NCBI RefSeq assembly: GCF_002312815.1
Contig: NZ_NKQJ01000006.1
Coordinates: 186,001 to 250,000 of the forward strand
DNA: 64,000 nucleotides
Direction of reading: 5' to 3'
Source: Agaribacterium haliotis
Lineage (GTDB): Bacteria > Pseudomonadota > Gammaproteobacteria > Pseudomonadales > Cellvibrionaceae
The notes below the pieces were generated by a model. It made no database searches, had not been told where the DNA came from, and saw only the letters and a program-made list of their open reading frames with translations. Positions 1 through 8,821 of this stretch are shown here, piece after piece; position 1 is the first letter of the stretch, and each line of letters begins with the position of its first letter. A program made the translations under genes and the position numbers.

Positions 1-1040
1 GAGTGAGTTACCAGGCGCGTGATTGGCAGGCCCATTTCTTTGATGCTTTTCATACAGGCGATCGCATTGGGGTAATCTTCCGGAGCATAAGCCCAGGAGC
101 CAACCAGGGTAATTTCTTTATTGCAGATATCGACATGAGGGTTGACCGCAGCCTCACCGTTGTCGACAAAAAAGCCGAGCTCACACAAACCGCCACCGCG
201 CGCAATTAACTTCCACACACTGGTTGCTGCAGCCGGAACACCGGTACACTGAAACGCAAACTTAGCGCCGCGACCATTAGTCAGTGCTTTAACAGCATCC
301 GCCAGTTTCTCTGGCGTTTCAAATTCGGTGAAGTTCAACGTTTCGCTGGCGCCAAGCTCTTTGGCAATTGCCAGCCTGTCACTCTGGCCGTCAACAGCAA
401 TGATGCTTTGTATGCCCATCGACTTAAGCACAGCAATAATCGACAAACCAATTGGCCCACAGCCTTGAATCAGCACTGGTGAGGCCCAGTTCAGCAAGTT
501 TGTTGTTTTGGCTCGCTCAACTGCATGCACGGCAACCGCAACAGGTTCAATTAAGATGCGCTCTTCAAGGCTAAATTCGCTGACATTAAAAAAGGTCGAG
601 CCGTTTTTCAGAACTAAATAATCGCCAAACCAGCCGTTAAATTTATTGTCTTCTTGTTCGCCCATCAAACCGTAACAGCCCATGTTTTCACACATATTTG
701 TGCGGCCGGGCATCGATACGCAGGGCTCACATTCGCCGCAGGGGATAATACTGGTAATCAGCTTGCTGCCGAGCTCAACTTTATTGCCAACCGTATCTGT
801 GGTGACGTTTTTCCCAAGTTTGACAACTTCACCCGTGCCCTCGTGGCCGAGCACGATAGGAATCATCTTAAACGGGTCATTTTTATATTCGTGTACGTCG
901 GTACCACAAACACCACAGCCCTCCACTTTTACTAAAATCTCATCGTCGCCTATCTCAGGCAGCGAAAATTCTTGCAGTTCAAACTTTCTCAGTTCAGTTA
1001 AAACAGCAACGCGGGCAGCTTCAGGTAAATCTACGGTCAT
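1..1040 (-). CDS. Zinc-dependent MDR alcohol/polyol dehydrogenase (3' end cut by window)
   Basis: Medium-chain dehydrogenase expected to oxidise an alcohol or polyol with NAD(P)+ in the cytoplasm. About 346 residues are present and the C-terminus lies beyond base 1. Visible are the catalytic-zinc motif GCGVCGTD, the GHEGTG motif, a structural-zinc lobe with four cysteines (CGECEPC followed by a later Cys in NMCENMG), and a Rossmann glycine motif (GCGPIGLSIIAV). The ATG at 1038-1040 is preceded by an AGGAG ribosome-binding site. No neighbour is co-transcribed, but an operator-like sequence 154 bp upstream (1194-1210) is identical to one in front of the pfkB operon at 9.8 kb, so it is probably part of the same sugar regulon. 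The substrate cannot be told; threonine-, sorbitol- or tetritol-dehydrogenase-like enzymes share these motifs. Confidence 0.9.
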   Translation of the reverse strand, partial: MTVDLPEAARVAVLTELRKFELQEFSLPEIGDDEILVKVEGCGVCGTDVHEYKNDPFKMIPIVLGHEGTGEVVKLGKNVTTDTVGNKVELGSKLITSIIPCGECEPCVSMPGRTNMCENMGCYGLMGEQEDNKFNGWFGDYLVLKNGSTFFNVSEFSLEERILIEPVAVAVHAVERAKTTNLLNWASPVLIQGCGPIGLSIIAVLKSMGIQSIIAVDGQSDRLAIAKELGASETLNFTEFETPEKLADAVKALTNGRGAKFAFQCTGVPAAATSVWKLIARGGGLCELGFFVDNGEAAVNPHVDICNKEITLVGSWAYAPEDYPNAIACMKSIKEMGLPITRLVTH

Positions 1041-1493
1041 GGCGCTCTCCTGTAATTAAAATATTGACTTGTTACTTTGTACAGACACATATCAGCTAAG
1101 CCCGATGCAACTGCAAAAAGCGACATAAAATCAAAGATCAAATTCACTATATCAACGCCTGACGCGACAATTTAAATACAGAACCAGACCAAATATGTAC
1201 TATTTTTCCCCACAGAAATTTATTTGACCTAGGTTAAAAACCGCCCGTGCAACACCAATGCTTATCCACCTAAAAAGCTATAAGACCGGGTTCATCGACA
1301 AAAGATCTTGCGCTAAAACAAAGCGGCTCTGATCTACATCAATACCAGCTCAACACAAAACAGCTGGCGCGCCATTCATTGCCGCATTCAAAAAGGCATC
1401 ACAGAAGCATCATCTAGCCGTCATCGCACAGTCACCTGCTCACCCTAGAGTCTTGTCTCCTAGTCGCACTTGATCATTCAACGGAAGAAGCTC
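1041..1493. other. Intergenic region, divergent control region
   Basis: 453 bp between the divergent dehydrogenase and OB-fold genes. It is AT-rich in its left half and contains the composite operator listed separately. I see no small gene, tRNA or convincing terminator. A GGAAG ribosome-binding site at 1483-1487 serves the rightward gene. Confidence 0.6.
1194..1238. promoter_or_regulatory. Composite operator shared with the pfkB operon
   Basis: The 17-mer TATGTACTATTTTTCCC (1194-1210) is identical to 9811-9827 upstream of the pfkB operon and araC gene. In both places a 16-bp near-palindrome follows about 12 bp later (TTTGACCTAGGTTAAA at 1223-1238 here). A chance repeat of 17 bases with the same follow-on palindrome is unlikely. 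I infer that the 17-mer is the binding site of the AraC-family regulator encoded at 9889. The palindrome also resembles a degenerate FNR/ANR box. Confidence 0.65.
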
Positions 1494-3710
1494 ATGTTAA
1501 AAAATAAGTGGTCCCTGGCTCTTAGCCTTTGCAGTATTTGTGCACTCAGCCACAGCGCTTCTGGCGCTGACTATCAATGGAATTACCCGGCTCCGGTAAA
1601 GACACCTAGCGCCACTAGCAACAACGGCAAGATTGTATTATTTGATGTGTCGCACGGCGGCGTAGAGGGCAATGCCGACTGGGTGATCGACGGTGCGTTC
1701 TCAGACTTTGCCGACGCCCTGGTCAACGAAGGTTATCGGGTTGAGGAATACAGAGGCGTCGACAAAAACGGCGACGGTCTGATCCAGTTTGTCGACGACT
1801 ACAACAACCCCAGCGCAAGCAATAGTGCGCTTAACGAAGCGCAAATTAATTTCCAGGCTATCTCCCACGCCGACGTCTTGGTGCTTGCCGAAAGCAACCG
1901 GCCTTTTACCCTGGCTGAACAAACAGCACTTGAGCAATTTGTTGCCGCGGGCAAAGGCATTTATTTTATCGGCGATCACTACAACGCCGATCGCAACCTC
2001 AACAGCTGGGACAGCACTGAAGTTTTTAACGGCTACAACCGCTCCGATCTCAGCCAATTTAATGTCGGCGGCGTTTACGGCGATCTGCGCCACCCCGGCG
2101 CCGCCGGGGGCGGCTGGTTGGCACAGAACTTCGGCATTCGCTTTCGCTTTAACGCCATCGACTATATCCCCGGCGCGAGCTTGTTAGTCGACGCCCAGCA
2201 GAGCGAGGGCATTACTGTCGGCGCAGGTCCCGTGCTTATGGCCGGCGGGGCAACACTTGCCATTACCGATGCCAGTCGCGCAAAAGGCCTGGTTTATTTT
2301 GCCCCAGGCGACAGTCCCAGCGCCTGGAATCACGCGGTGGATTCGGGTTTGTATCTCGGTGGCAGCGATGAAGGCCCCTACGTGGCTATCGCCAAATCTG
2401 GCGCCGGTAAAGCCGCTTTTATCGGCGATTCCAGCCCGATTGAAGACGCCAGCCCCAAATATCGGCGCGAGGACAACGGCAACACAAAGCGCACCTACCC
2501 CGGCTGGACGGACGCGGGCAACGCAGCCCAGCTGTCCATCAATATCGTCAACTGGCTGGCGACACCGGAATCCTATACCCACTTTAACAGCAGCGCCCAC
2601 CCGCCAGGTTTTGTCACCCCGCAGGCGCTTTTTGTTGAAGAGCTGAGCGACCCCGACAACGGCCAGCCCTGGAACACTCCCAGCGGCGGCTACCAGCCCT
2701 GGGATAAATCGACCTTTGCCTACGGCTCTTACGGCGCACCGCAGGGCCCGGGCGGCAGCAGTGGCGGCGGCGACCCCAGCTCTGATGCACTCTCTGTTGG
2801 CGAGGCCCTCGCCCTGGGCAACGGCAGTGCCGTCACCGTTCGCGGCGTCGTGACACAGGCGATCAACGGCGAATACGCACTCGAGATTGCCGACGCGACA
2901 AACAGCAGCAACAAAATTTTTATCAAACTCGAAAGTCAGTACCGCGCCGAATTCAGCCCGCAGAACAACCCTGCCATCATTGGGCGCAGTATCGAAGTCA
3001 GCGGTGTACGCGATGATTATATGAGCTCACCGAGCGTCGAATCGGTCAGCGCCATGATCCTTGTCAGTGACAACAGCAGCGGCTCGCCCTCCGCACTCAG
3101 CGTTGGCGAAGCGCTCAATCAAACCAATGGCAGCGACGTCAGTGTTATCGGCGAAATTAGCCAGGCCATTAACGGCGAATATGCGCTCGAGCTCAGCGAC
3201 TTAAACAACCCCAGTCAAAGCATCTACGTCAAACTCGACGCCGCCTACAGAGCTGAATTTAGCCCTCAAAATCAGCCCCAGCTGATCGGCCAGCAACTTC
3301 AGGTAAGCGGCCGGCGCGACGACTACATGAACTACCCCAGCATCGAGTACGTCACTGCCATGCAATTAGTCGGCTCCCCGGGTGGTTCGGGCAATGCACC
3401 CTGCTCCGTGCCCGGTGCCGTCTCGGTCGCAACGGTAAAAGCAGCCGATGTCGGTACCGCGTTTACCACCGTCGGCCTTGTTGTCGCCGGTGTCAATGAC
3501 CCTTACGCGCTGGAACTTGCCGATATCAACGACAGCACCAGCAGTATTTACGTGAAGTTGGAATCACACCAGCGCAGCGATTTCAGCCCGGCGCTGAACC
3601 CCTCCGTGCTCGGCACTTATCTTGAAGTCAGCGGCCGCCGCGACCTCTACATCAGCTACCCGAGCCTGGAATCCGTCAGCCATTTGCAAATCTCTACCAG
3701 CTGCCCTTAA
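1494..3710 (+). CDS. Exported protein: GATase-like N-terminal domain plus three YhcR-type OB-fold repeats
   Basis: 738-residue secreted protein. A signal peptide (hydrophobic LALSLCSICALSHSASG) is followed by a domain of about 330 residues with an alternating beta/alpha pattern reminiscent of DUF4350/class I glutamine-amidotransferase-like folds. Three homologous OB-fold repeats of about 90 residues come next (roughly 433-525, 534-625, 640-735), each with an S/V-x-G-E-A or V-A-T-V start, a YALE(I/L) strand and a V-S-G-x-R-D-x-Y motif. Such OB repeats occur in extracellular nucleases of the YhcR/ExeM kind, but no nuclease catalytic domain is visible here. The ATG at 1494 has a GGAAG site 6 nt before it; an upstream in-frame TTG at 1470 is less likely. 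It is followed after 40 bp by a CpdB-like nucleotidase, which suggests nucleic acid or nucleotide scavenging. The exact activity is unknown. Confidence 0.75.
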   Translation: MLKNKWSLALSLCSICALSHSASGADYQWNYPAPVKTPSATSNNGKIVLFDVSHGGVEGNADWVIDGAFSDFADALVNEGYRVEEYRGVDKNGDGLIQFVDDYNNPSASNSALNEAQINFQAISHADVLVLAESNRPFTLAEQTALEQFVAAGKGIYFIGDHYNADRNLNSWDSTEVFNGYNRSDLSQFNVGGVYGDLRHPGAAGGGWLAQNFGIRFRFNAIDYIPGASLLVDAQQSEGITVGAGPVLMAGGATLAITDASRAKGLVYFAPGDSPSAWNHAVDSGLYLGGSDEGPYVAIAKSGAGKAAFIGDSSPIEDASPKYRREDNGNTKRTYPGWTDAGNAAQLSINIVNWLATPESYTHFNSSAHPPGFVTPQALFVEELSDPDNGQPWNTPSGGYQPWDKSTFAYGSYGAPQGPGGSSGGGDPSSDALSVGEALALGNGSAVTVRGVVTQAINGEYALEIADATNSSNKIFIKLESQYRAEFSPQNNPAIIGRSIEVSGVRDDYMSSPSVESVSAMILVSDNSSGSPSALSVGEALNQTNGSDVSVIGEISQAINGEYALELSDLNNPSQSIYVKLDAAYRAEFSPQNQPQLIGQQLQVSGRRDDYMNYPSIEYVTAMQLVGSPGGSGNAPCSVPGAVSVATVKAADVGTAFTTVGLVVAGVNDPYALELADINDSTSSIYVKLESHQRSDFSPALNPSVLGTYLEVSGRRDLYISYPSLESVSHLQISTSCP

Positions 3711-3726
3711 GGGCAGCTTTTTTTGA
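3699..3726 (+). terminator. Rho-independent terminator overlapping the stop codon
   Basis: An 8-bp perfect stem AGCTGCCC / GGGCAGCT (3699-3706 and 3711-3718) with a TTAA loop, followed by a run of T. The TAA stop codon of the OB-fold gene (3708-3710) lies in the loop, so the terminator starts inside the coding sequence. Confidence 0.8.
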
Positions 3727-3750
3727 AAAACACCAAGGAACTTAAGTTCG

Positions 3751-5757
3751 ATGAAACACTTTAAAAAAGCCGTACTCAGTCTCGCAGCAGGCTCAGCTAG
3801 TCTCGCCCTGATTAGCTGTGGAGGTGACGATGACAACAGCGCCAAAGTCAACTTGCGGCTAATGGAAACCACCGATATTCACGCCAATGTTATGGATCAC
3901 AATTATTACAGTGGCAGTCAGAGTGAAAAAATCGGCCTGGTGCGCACCGCAACATTAATTAACGAAGCCCGCGCGGAACTCAGCGAAGCCGACAACCACG
4001 TTTTAGTCGACAACGGCGATCTGATCCAGGGTAGCCCAATGGGCGACTGGCGCGCGGCCGAAGGCATAGAAGCTGGCGAAGTCCACCCTGTTTATAAAGT
4101 TATGAACGAGCTCGACTACACTGTCGCCAACTACGGCAACCACGAGTTTAACTACGGCCTGGCATTTTTAGCCGAGAGTGTTAACGACGCCAACTTCCCC
4201 TATATCAGCGCCAATATTTTTAAGCACGACAGCGATAGCGACGACAGCAACGACGAGCTCTACTTCAAACCCTACCACTTAGAAAACAAGCTGCTGCTAG
4301 ACGAGAACGGCCGCGAGCGAGAAATCACCATTGGTTTTATTGGTTTTGTACCACCCCAGATTATGCAGTGGGACAAAGCCAAACTTGAGGGCCAGCTAAA
4401 AACCAAAGACATTAAACAAATGGCCGAACGCTTTGTACCCCAAATGCGTGCCGAAGGCGCCGATATTGTCGTTGCCATTCCCCACTCAGGCATCAGCACC
4501 GAAGCATATAGCGCCGATGCCCTGCCGGAACACAGCGCCTGGTACCTGGCCGATGTCGACGGCATCGATGCCATCATGTTTGGTCACAGCCACCTGACAT
4601 TTCCATCGGCTGCTTTTGCTGATACTGCAGGCGTTGACCTTGAAGCCGGCACCATTAAAGGCGTGCCGGCCGTTATGCCCGGATACTGGGGCAGCCACCT
4701 AGGAATTATCGACCTTGAACTGGAATACAATATCGACAAAGACCGCTGGCGCGTGAGCGCGAGCAAAGTCGAAGCGCGCGCGATTTACGACAACGAAAAC
4801 AAAATGGCTTTGGTTGATGCCGACCACAGCCTGGTTGCCGCAGTTGCCGATGACCACGACAAAACTCAAGCCTACATGGGTACACCGATAGGTGAGGTCA
4901 GCGATAATATTTTCAGTTTTCTTGCCCTGGTAAAAGATGACCCGTCTATTCAAATTGTCAGCGACGCGCAAAAAGCCTATGTTGAAGACCTCATTGTTGG
5001 CGACGTCAACTTGCAAGAGCTACCGGTACTTTCTGCAGCTGCGCCGTTTAAAGCCTGCGACCGGGAAGGTATCTGTGCAGATGAAACCAGCTTTACCACT
5101 GTGCCCAAAGGCCAGCTAACCTTAAGTGATGCAGCGGATTTATATCTGTACCCAAATACTCTGGTTGCAGTAAAAGTCACCGGGGCCGAACTAAAAGGCT
5201 GGCTGGAATGCTCTGCATCTCAGTTTTTCCAAATTGATACAAACACCAGCGCGCGCCAAGAACTTATTAACTACGCTGGCTTTCCGACCTACAACTTTGA
5301 TGTTATCGACGGCGTCACGTACGAGATCGACGTCAGCCAACCCGCTCGCAATGACGGCAAGTGCCAGGAGCTAAATGCCGATGCCGAGCGCATCGTCAAT
5401 TTAAAATACATGGGCAGTAAGGTCAGTGACGAACAAGAATTTATTGTCGCCAGCAACAACTATCGCGCCAATGGCGGTCAATTCCCCGGCACTGGTGCCG
5501 ATCATGTTGTCATTAACTCACCCGATGCCAACCGCACCGTATTAGCAAATTATATTCGCGACAACAGCCCCGTCACACCAACGGCTGATGGCAACTGGAG
5601 CTTTAAGAAACTCGATACCGACACCGATCTGGAAATTGTATTTCGGGTACCAGATAGTGAACGCGCCCGCAGCTTTGTAGCAGAACAGTTGCCAAGTGCT
5701 GTTGAGCTGGAAATAAACGATAAAAAAGAAGTCATCTACGAATTAAATATGCAATAA
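3751..5757 (+). CDS. CpdB-like 2',3'-cyclic-nucleotide phosphodiesterase/3'-nucleotidase lipoprotein
   Basis: 668 residues, close to the usual length of CpdB (about 650). It is expected to hydrolyse 2',3'-cyclic nucleotides and 3'-nucleotides to nucleosides and phosphate at the cell envelope. The signal peptide ends in a lipobox (ALISC), so it should be a lipoprotein rather than free in the periplasm. Metallophosphatase motifs are in order: TTDIHANV (metal-binding D and H), DNGDLIQGSP, NYGNHEFNYG (metal Asn and catalytic His), IPHSGIS and FGHSHLTF. A 5'-nucleotidase C-terminal domain follows from about residue 370. The gene begins 40 bp after the terminator of the OB-fold gene and has its own terminator, so the two may be separate transcripts with a shared role. 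Confidence 0.88.
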   Translation: MKHFKKAVLSLAAGSASLALISCGGDDDNSAKVNLRLMETTDIHANVMDHNYYSGSQSEKIGLVRTATLINEARAELSEADNHVLVDNGDLIQGSPMGDWRAAEGIEAGEVHPVYKVMNELDYTVANYGNHEFNYGLAFLAESVNDANFPYISANIFKHDSDSDDSNDELYFKPYHLENKLLLDENGREREITIGFIGFVPPQIMQWDKAKLEGQLKTKDIKQMAERFVPQMRAEGADIVVAIPHSGISTEAYSADALPEHSAWYLADVDGIDAIMFGHSHLTFPSAAFADTAGVDLEAGTIKGVPAVMPGYWGSHLGIIDLELEYNIDKDRWRVSASKVEARAIYDNENKMALVDADHSLVAAVADDHDKTQAYMGTPIGEVSDNIFSFLALVKDDPSIQIVSDAQKAYVEDLIVGDVNLQELPVLSAAAPFKACDREGICADETSFTTVPKGQLTLSDAADLYLYPNTLVAVKVTGAELKGWLECSASQFFQIDTNTSARQELINYAGFPTYNFDVIDGVTYEIDVSQPARNDGKCQELNADAERIVNLKYMGSKVSDEQEFIVASNNYRANGGQFPGTGADHVVINSPDANRTVLANYIRDNSPVTPTADGNWSFKKLDTDTDLEIVFRVPDSERARSFVAEQLPSAVELEINDKKEVIYELNMQ

Positions 5758-5781
5758 CTGCGCTTGCTGTCGACAGGCCCC

Positions 5782-5839
5782 AATAAAGCAATAGAGAGCA
5801 AAGTAATAGAGAATAACGTAATAAAGAGTAAAGCAATAA
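5782..5839. repeat. 15-bp degenerate tandem repeat
   Basis: Units AATAGAGAGCAAAGT (5790-5804), AATAGAGAATAACGT (5805-5819) and AATAAAGAGTAAAGC (5820-5834), with partial units on either side. It lies between the cpdB-like stop codon and its terminator. Confidence 0.75.
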
Positions 5840-5876
5840 AAAAGCCCTGTTAGCTTAAGCTCAACAGGGCTTTTTT
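5838..5876 (+). terminator. Rho-independent terminator, probably bidirectional
   Basis: Stem AGCCCTGTT / AACAGGGCT with an A-run before and a T-run after, ending the cpdB-like gene. The flanking A-run could also let it act on leftward transcripts from 6190. Confidence 0.85.
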
Positions 5877-5938
5877 CTAGGGCCAGTTAGTGGCAGTTTT
5901 GTCTTCGTGACCACTCTGTGCTCTTGCACTTAAAAAAA

Positions 5939-6190
5939 TCAGGCCTTTTTAATCAAACCCACAACAAACAACAGTAGCGCTGCGCCGACTGTTGCCGTGA
6001 TGATCGAACCAACCAAACCACCGGCAGAAATACCAACAAGGCCAAAAACAAAACCGCCGATAACCGCGCCAACGACCCCGACAACGATATTGCCCAACAG
6101 GCCAAAACCACCACCTTTCATTAAGTTCCCTGCCAACCATCCTGCCAATGCTCCGATGGCCAAAAATACTAGCAAACTGACTATGTCCAT
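5939..6190 (-). CDS. GlsB/YeaQ/YmgE family small membrane protein
   Basis: 83 residues, almost entirely three hydrophobic segments rich in glycine (GALAGWLAGNLMKGGG, then GNIVVGVVGAVIGGFVFGLVG), ending in a LIKKA tail. This matches the 'transglycosylase-associated' stress membrane proteins (YeaQ/YmgE/GlsB), which are short inner-membrane proteins induced by general stress; the biochemical function is unproven in the family. It appears monocistronic, lying between terminators at 5838-5876 and 6372-6405. Confidence 0.85.
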   Translation of the reverse strand: MDIVSLLVFLAIGALAGWLAGNLMKGGGFGLLGNIVVGVVGAVIGGFVFGLVGISAGGLVGSIITATVGAALLLFVVGLIKKA

Positions 6191-6371
6191 AACTTCACCT
6201 TTAATGCTGAGTGTAGAGTTGATTCAATCGACTGATAAAAATCGCAAGCAAAATAAAAATCGCAAACTTAGGCGACAATACGCCAACATAAATCAGTCGA
6301 ATTAGACGCTAACACATAAGGCTTTAGCTTGCGTTACACTCAGCGCCACTTTTTTATTGAAGCTCAAACAC

Positions 6372-6405
6372 AAAAAAAGGCGCCGCGTTTTAGCGCGGCG
6401 CCTTT
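6372..6405 (-). terminator. Rho-independent terminator of the sugar operon
   Basis: A 12-bp stem AAAGGCGCCGCG / CGCGGCGCCTTT with a six-base loop. Read on the minus strand it is followed by a T-run, as expected 21 bp after the aldolase stop codon. Confidence 0.85.
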
Positions 6406-6426
6406 ATAAAGCTTTAATAAAAAAGT

Positions 6427-7281
6427 TTACGCTGCTTTTTCGTTTTTAATACTATTAACAGCACACAAACGGTCATAAACCACATCGGCAATTTTAGGAA
6501 TCACCTCTTTCATCAAGAATGGAGGATAAGCCGCAGCAACATCTTTACTTATTTCTTCATAAGTCTCACGCATGTAAGTAGTGTGCACGATGGTGCCAAT
6601 ATTAATCTTGGCTATGCCCATGGTGATAGAGCGTTGAATATCTTCATCGGGGATACCGGTACCACCGTGCAAAACAAGGGGCGCCGCAACGGCGTTGGCA
6701 ATTTCCTGTAGCCTGTCAAAGTGAATTTTAGGTGTTGTCGGGGTAAAGCCGTGAGCGGTGCCTATGCCCACCGCGATGGAATCCGGGCCGGCCTCTTCGG
6801 CCAGCGCTTTAACATCGGCAACCGCAGCAAGATAATCGTCTTCAGTTTTGGCAACAACATCGCGGCCCATAATCTTGCCGATTTCGGCTTCAACCTGAAC
6901 CCCGGCACTGGCGGCGTAGTTCACAACTTCTTTGGTACCGCGGATATTATCGGCCAGCGGCATTTGCGAACCATCAAACATAACCGAGTCATAACCATCG
7001 TCAATGGCCTGCTTGCACATATTGACATCGGAGCAGTGATCCAGGTGCAAATACAACTTGTTATTCGCCAGCTTTTCAAAACCATCGACCATTTTGCGGC
7101 ACATATAGGAGCTATTTAACTCCACTACCGGGCCATAGGTCATCAGCATCGCGGGTAAATCTAGGCGATTAGCTGCATCGACAACCGCGTGAATATCGTA
7201 GATATCGTTAATATTAAAACCAGACAGGCAGCGGCCTTGTTGGCGATACTCTTTTAATAAATCTGCAAGTGCTTTAGCCAT
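6427..7281 (-). CDS. Class II ketose-(bis)phosphate aldolase, GatY/KbaY-like
   Basis: 284 residues, the normal length for the GatY/KbaY branch of class II aldolases. It should cleave a ketose phosphate to dihydroxyacetone phosphate and an aldehyde. Zinc and catalytic elements are visible: HLDHCSD at about residue 79 (catalytic Asp and first zinc His), VEAEIG, GTAHGFT (zinc His), LVLHGGTGI (zinc His) and a phosphate-binding KINIGT. The start has an AGGAGC ribosome-binding site. It is the last gene of a three-gene operon (11 bp after the isomerase) with a terminator behind it. The neighbours imply a pathway of isomerase, kinase and aldolase steps; the sugar is not known. Confidence 0.88.
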   Translation of the reverse strand: MAKALADLLKEYRQQGRCLSGFNINDIYDIHAVVDAANRLDLPAMLMTYGPVVELNSSYMCRKMVDGFEKLANNKLYLHLDHCSDVNMCKQAIDDGYDSVMFDGSQMPLADNIRGTKEVVNYAASAGVQVEAEIGKIMGRDVVAKTEDDYLAAVADVKALAEEAGPDSIAVGIGTAHGFTPTTPKIHFDRLQEIANAVAAPLVLHGGTGIPDEDIQRSITMGIAKINIGTIVHTTYMRETYEEISKDVAAAYPPFLMKEVIPKIADVVYDRLCAVNSIKNEKAA

Positions 7282-7292
7282 GATGCAGCTCC

Positions 7293-8804
7293 TTAGAAGT
7301 TCATGTTTTTAGGTTGACTGCGACCGCTGGTGACGCTGTCTAAAATGGGTAATTCGTCTACGCCTATCCAGTGATTAAATTCGCGCAAATCTTCAAGCAA
7401 GTGTCCACGCGCAACAATCCAATGGTGGTCAAGGCCGTTAGTCAGTACAGTGTTAATAACTGATTTAGTTGTGCAGTTTTTAGGGTCTACTTCGCCATAA
7501 GAGCCGCGATAGCGCATTTCTGAATCGACAATATCGCCTTCAAATGCCATAACAAAACTGGCGTGAGGGTACTGGTATTTAGCGACGGTAATTGGCCCGG
7601 TTTCCTGCAAAAATTCAAGCATCATGCCGCAGCTGCTTTCTTCATCGAAGTTGTCGAGTATGCTGTGGTTGCGCATCTGGAACTTAGTGCCCCGACGCAT
7701 CAGGCGAGTTGCTGTGCCACCGCAGTGCCACATACCAACTTTGTTGTCGTTAGCGTTCAGGTAACTCAAGTCCATCAGTGTTGGCAGGCCCGCACCTTCG
7801 GTTAGCTCATTAAAGGTCACCATGGTCAGCAAACCGCCCATATCACTTTCGTCGGCAACGGGTATGCCCAAATCCTGCACCAGGCCACCTGCGCCGTCAC
7901 CGGCAATGCCATAGCGGTCAAATAATTCGGGCCAGTTTTTCAAAGCGATGCCTAAGTAACCGCCGCTGCGAGTGTAATCGGCAATCGCCAGCGCAAAACG
8001 CACACTTAAATACAGCTCGTTTTCTTTTACTTCGTTCTCGTCACAAAGCTCTGAACTAATTAATTTTTGTACAATCGGGTTAATTTGCTCTTCGGTAAAT
8101 TTGTCTCCGTGCTGCCACAACTCTTCTAGATCGACCCTATCTATGCTCAGACCAAAATGGCGCGCAATGCTCATTTCATTGAGTTCACAGTCGTAAAAAC
8201 CCGGCACACGCATGCCGCCAATCATTAAGAGCTTGCCCTGATTTAAACGACTTTTTGCCAGCAGAGATCGGCAGTAGCGGCTTAAGGCCTGATTCAAATT
8301 TTCGGTGCCGATATCTTCAAATACCCAGCTGTATTTAATCTGCATATTGTTAAATACATTGAGCATAAAGTTTTGCGAACAAAAACGATTGGCGCGCAGG
8401 TTGCCGCCAGTCATTTCAGTGTGCGCCCAACTTAATACCGGCATATTGTTATCTTTAAGCCAGGTCGCAACCGCCAGCGCTACCGCACCGTCAATAAACG
8501 ATGCGTGGTAAATAATCAAACCGGTCATGCCTTTACTTTTGTAGTTATTCAGCATCGCCAGTACATCGTCTTTAGTTTGCACAGGCTCGGCATCGGCGAG
8601 CAGCGAAGCCGCCTCGGGAACCAGAGCCTCGGTTGCAGCTACCGCTTCTTTATAGGCTTTTTTACAAAGCTCCCAGTCGAAGTGCATTTCCAGGCCAAGA
8701 CCAATTAAACCAATCGCACAATCACTTTTGTTCTGTGCTGGCGCAACCAGCTCGTCCATTTCTTTCTGTACAACACCAACTCTTTCGAGGAAATTAACGC
8801 TCAT
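7293..8804 (-). CDS. L-fucose/L-arabinose isomerase-like protein
   Basis: 503 residues resembling the COG2407 group of 'L-fucose isomerase and related' proteins, which interconvert aldoses and ketoses with a divalent metal. Recognisable stretches are MTGLIIYHASFIDGAVA in the N-terminal half, a Glu/Asp-rich middle region, and the late MWHCGGTATRLM, which corresponds to the WHCG/H region around the metal site in this family. It is not close enough to FucI or AraA to assign their substrates. It sits between a PfkB kinase (17 bp) and an aldolase (11 bp), so it probably makes the ketose that the kinase phosphorylates. Related sets include variant sulfoquinovose pathways, but that link is only a hypothesis. 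Confidence 0.8.
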   Translation of the reverse strand: MSVNFLERVGVVQKEMDELVAPAQNKSDCAIGLIGLGLEMHFDWELCKKAYKEAVAATEALVPEAASLLADAEPVQTKDDVLAMLNNYKSKGMTGLIIYHASFIDGAVALAVATWLKDNNMPVLSWAHTEMTGGNLRANRFCSQNFMLNVFNNMQIKYSWVFEDIGTENLNQALSRYCRSLLAKSRLNQGKLLMIGGMRVPGFYDCELNEMSIARHFGLSIDRVDLEELWQHGDKFTEEQINPIVQKLISSELCDENEVKENELYLSVRFALAIADYTRSGGYLGIALKNWPELFDRYGIAGDGAGGLVQDLGIPVADESDMGGLLTMVTFNELTEGAGLPTLMDLSYLNANDNKVGMWHCGGTATRLMRRGTKFQMRNHSILDNFDEESSCGMMLEFLQETGPITVAKYQYPHASFVMAFEGDIVDSEMRYRGSYGEVDPKNCTTKSVINTVLTNGLDHHWIVARGHLLEDLREFNHWIGVDELPILDSVTSGRSQPKNMNF

Positions 8805-8821
8805 AGTTCTACCAACTTCAA

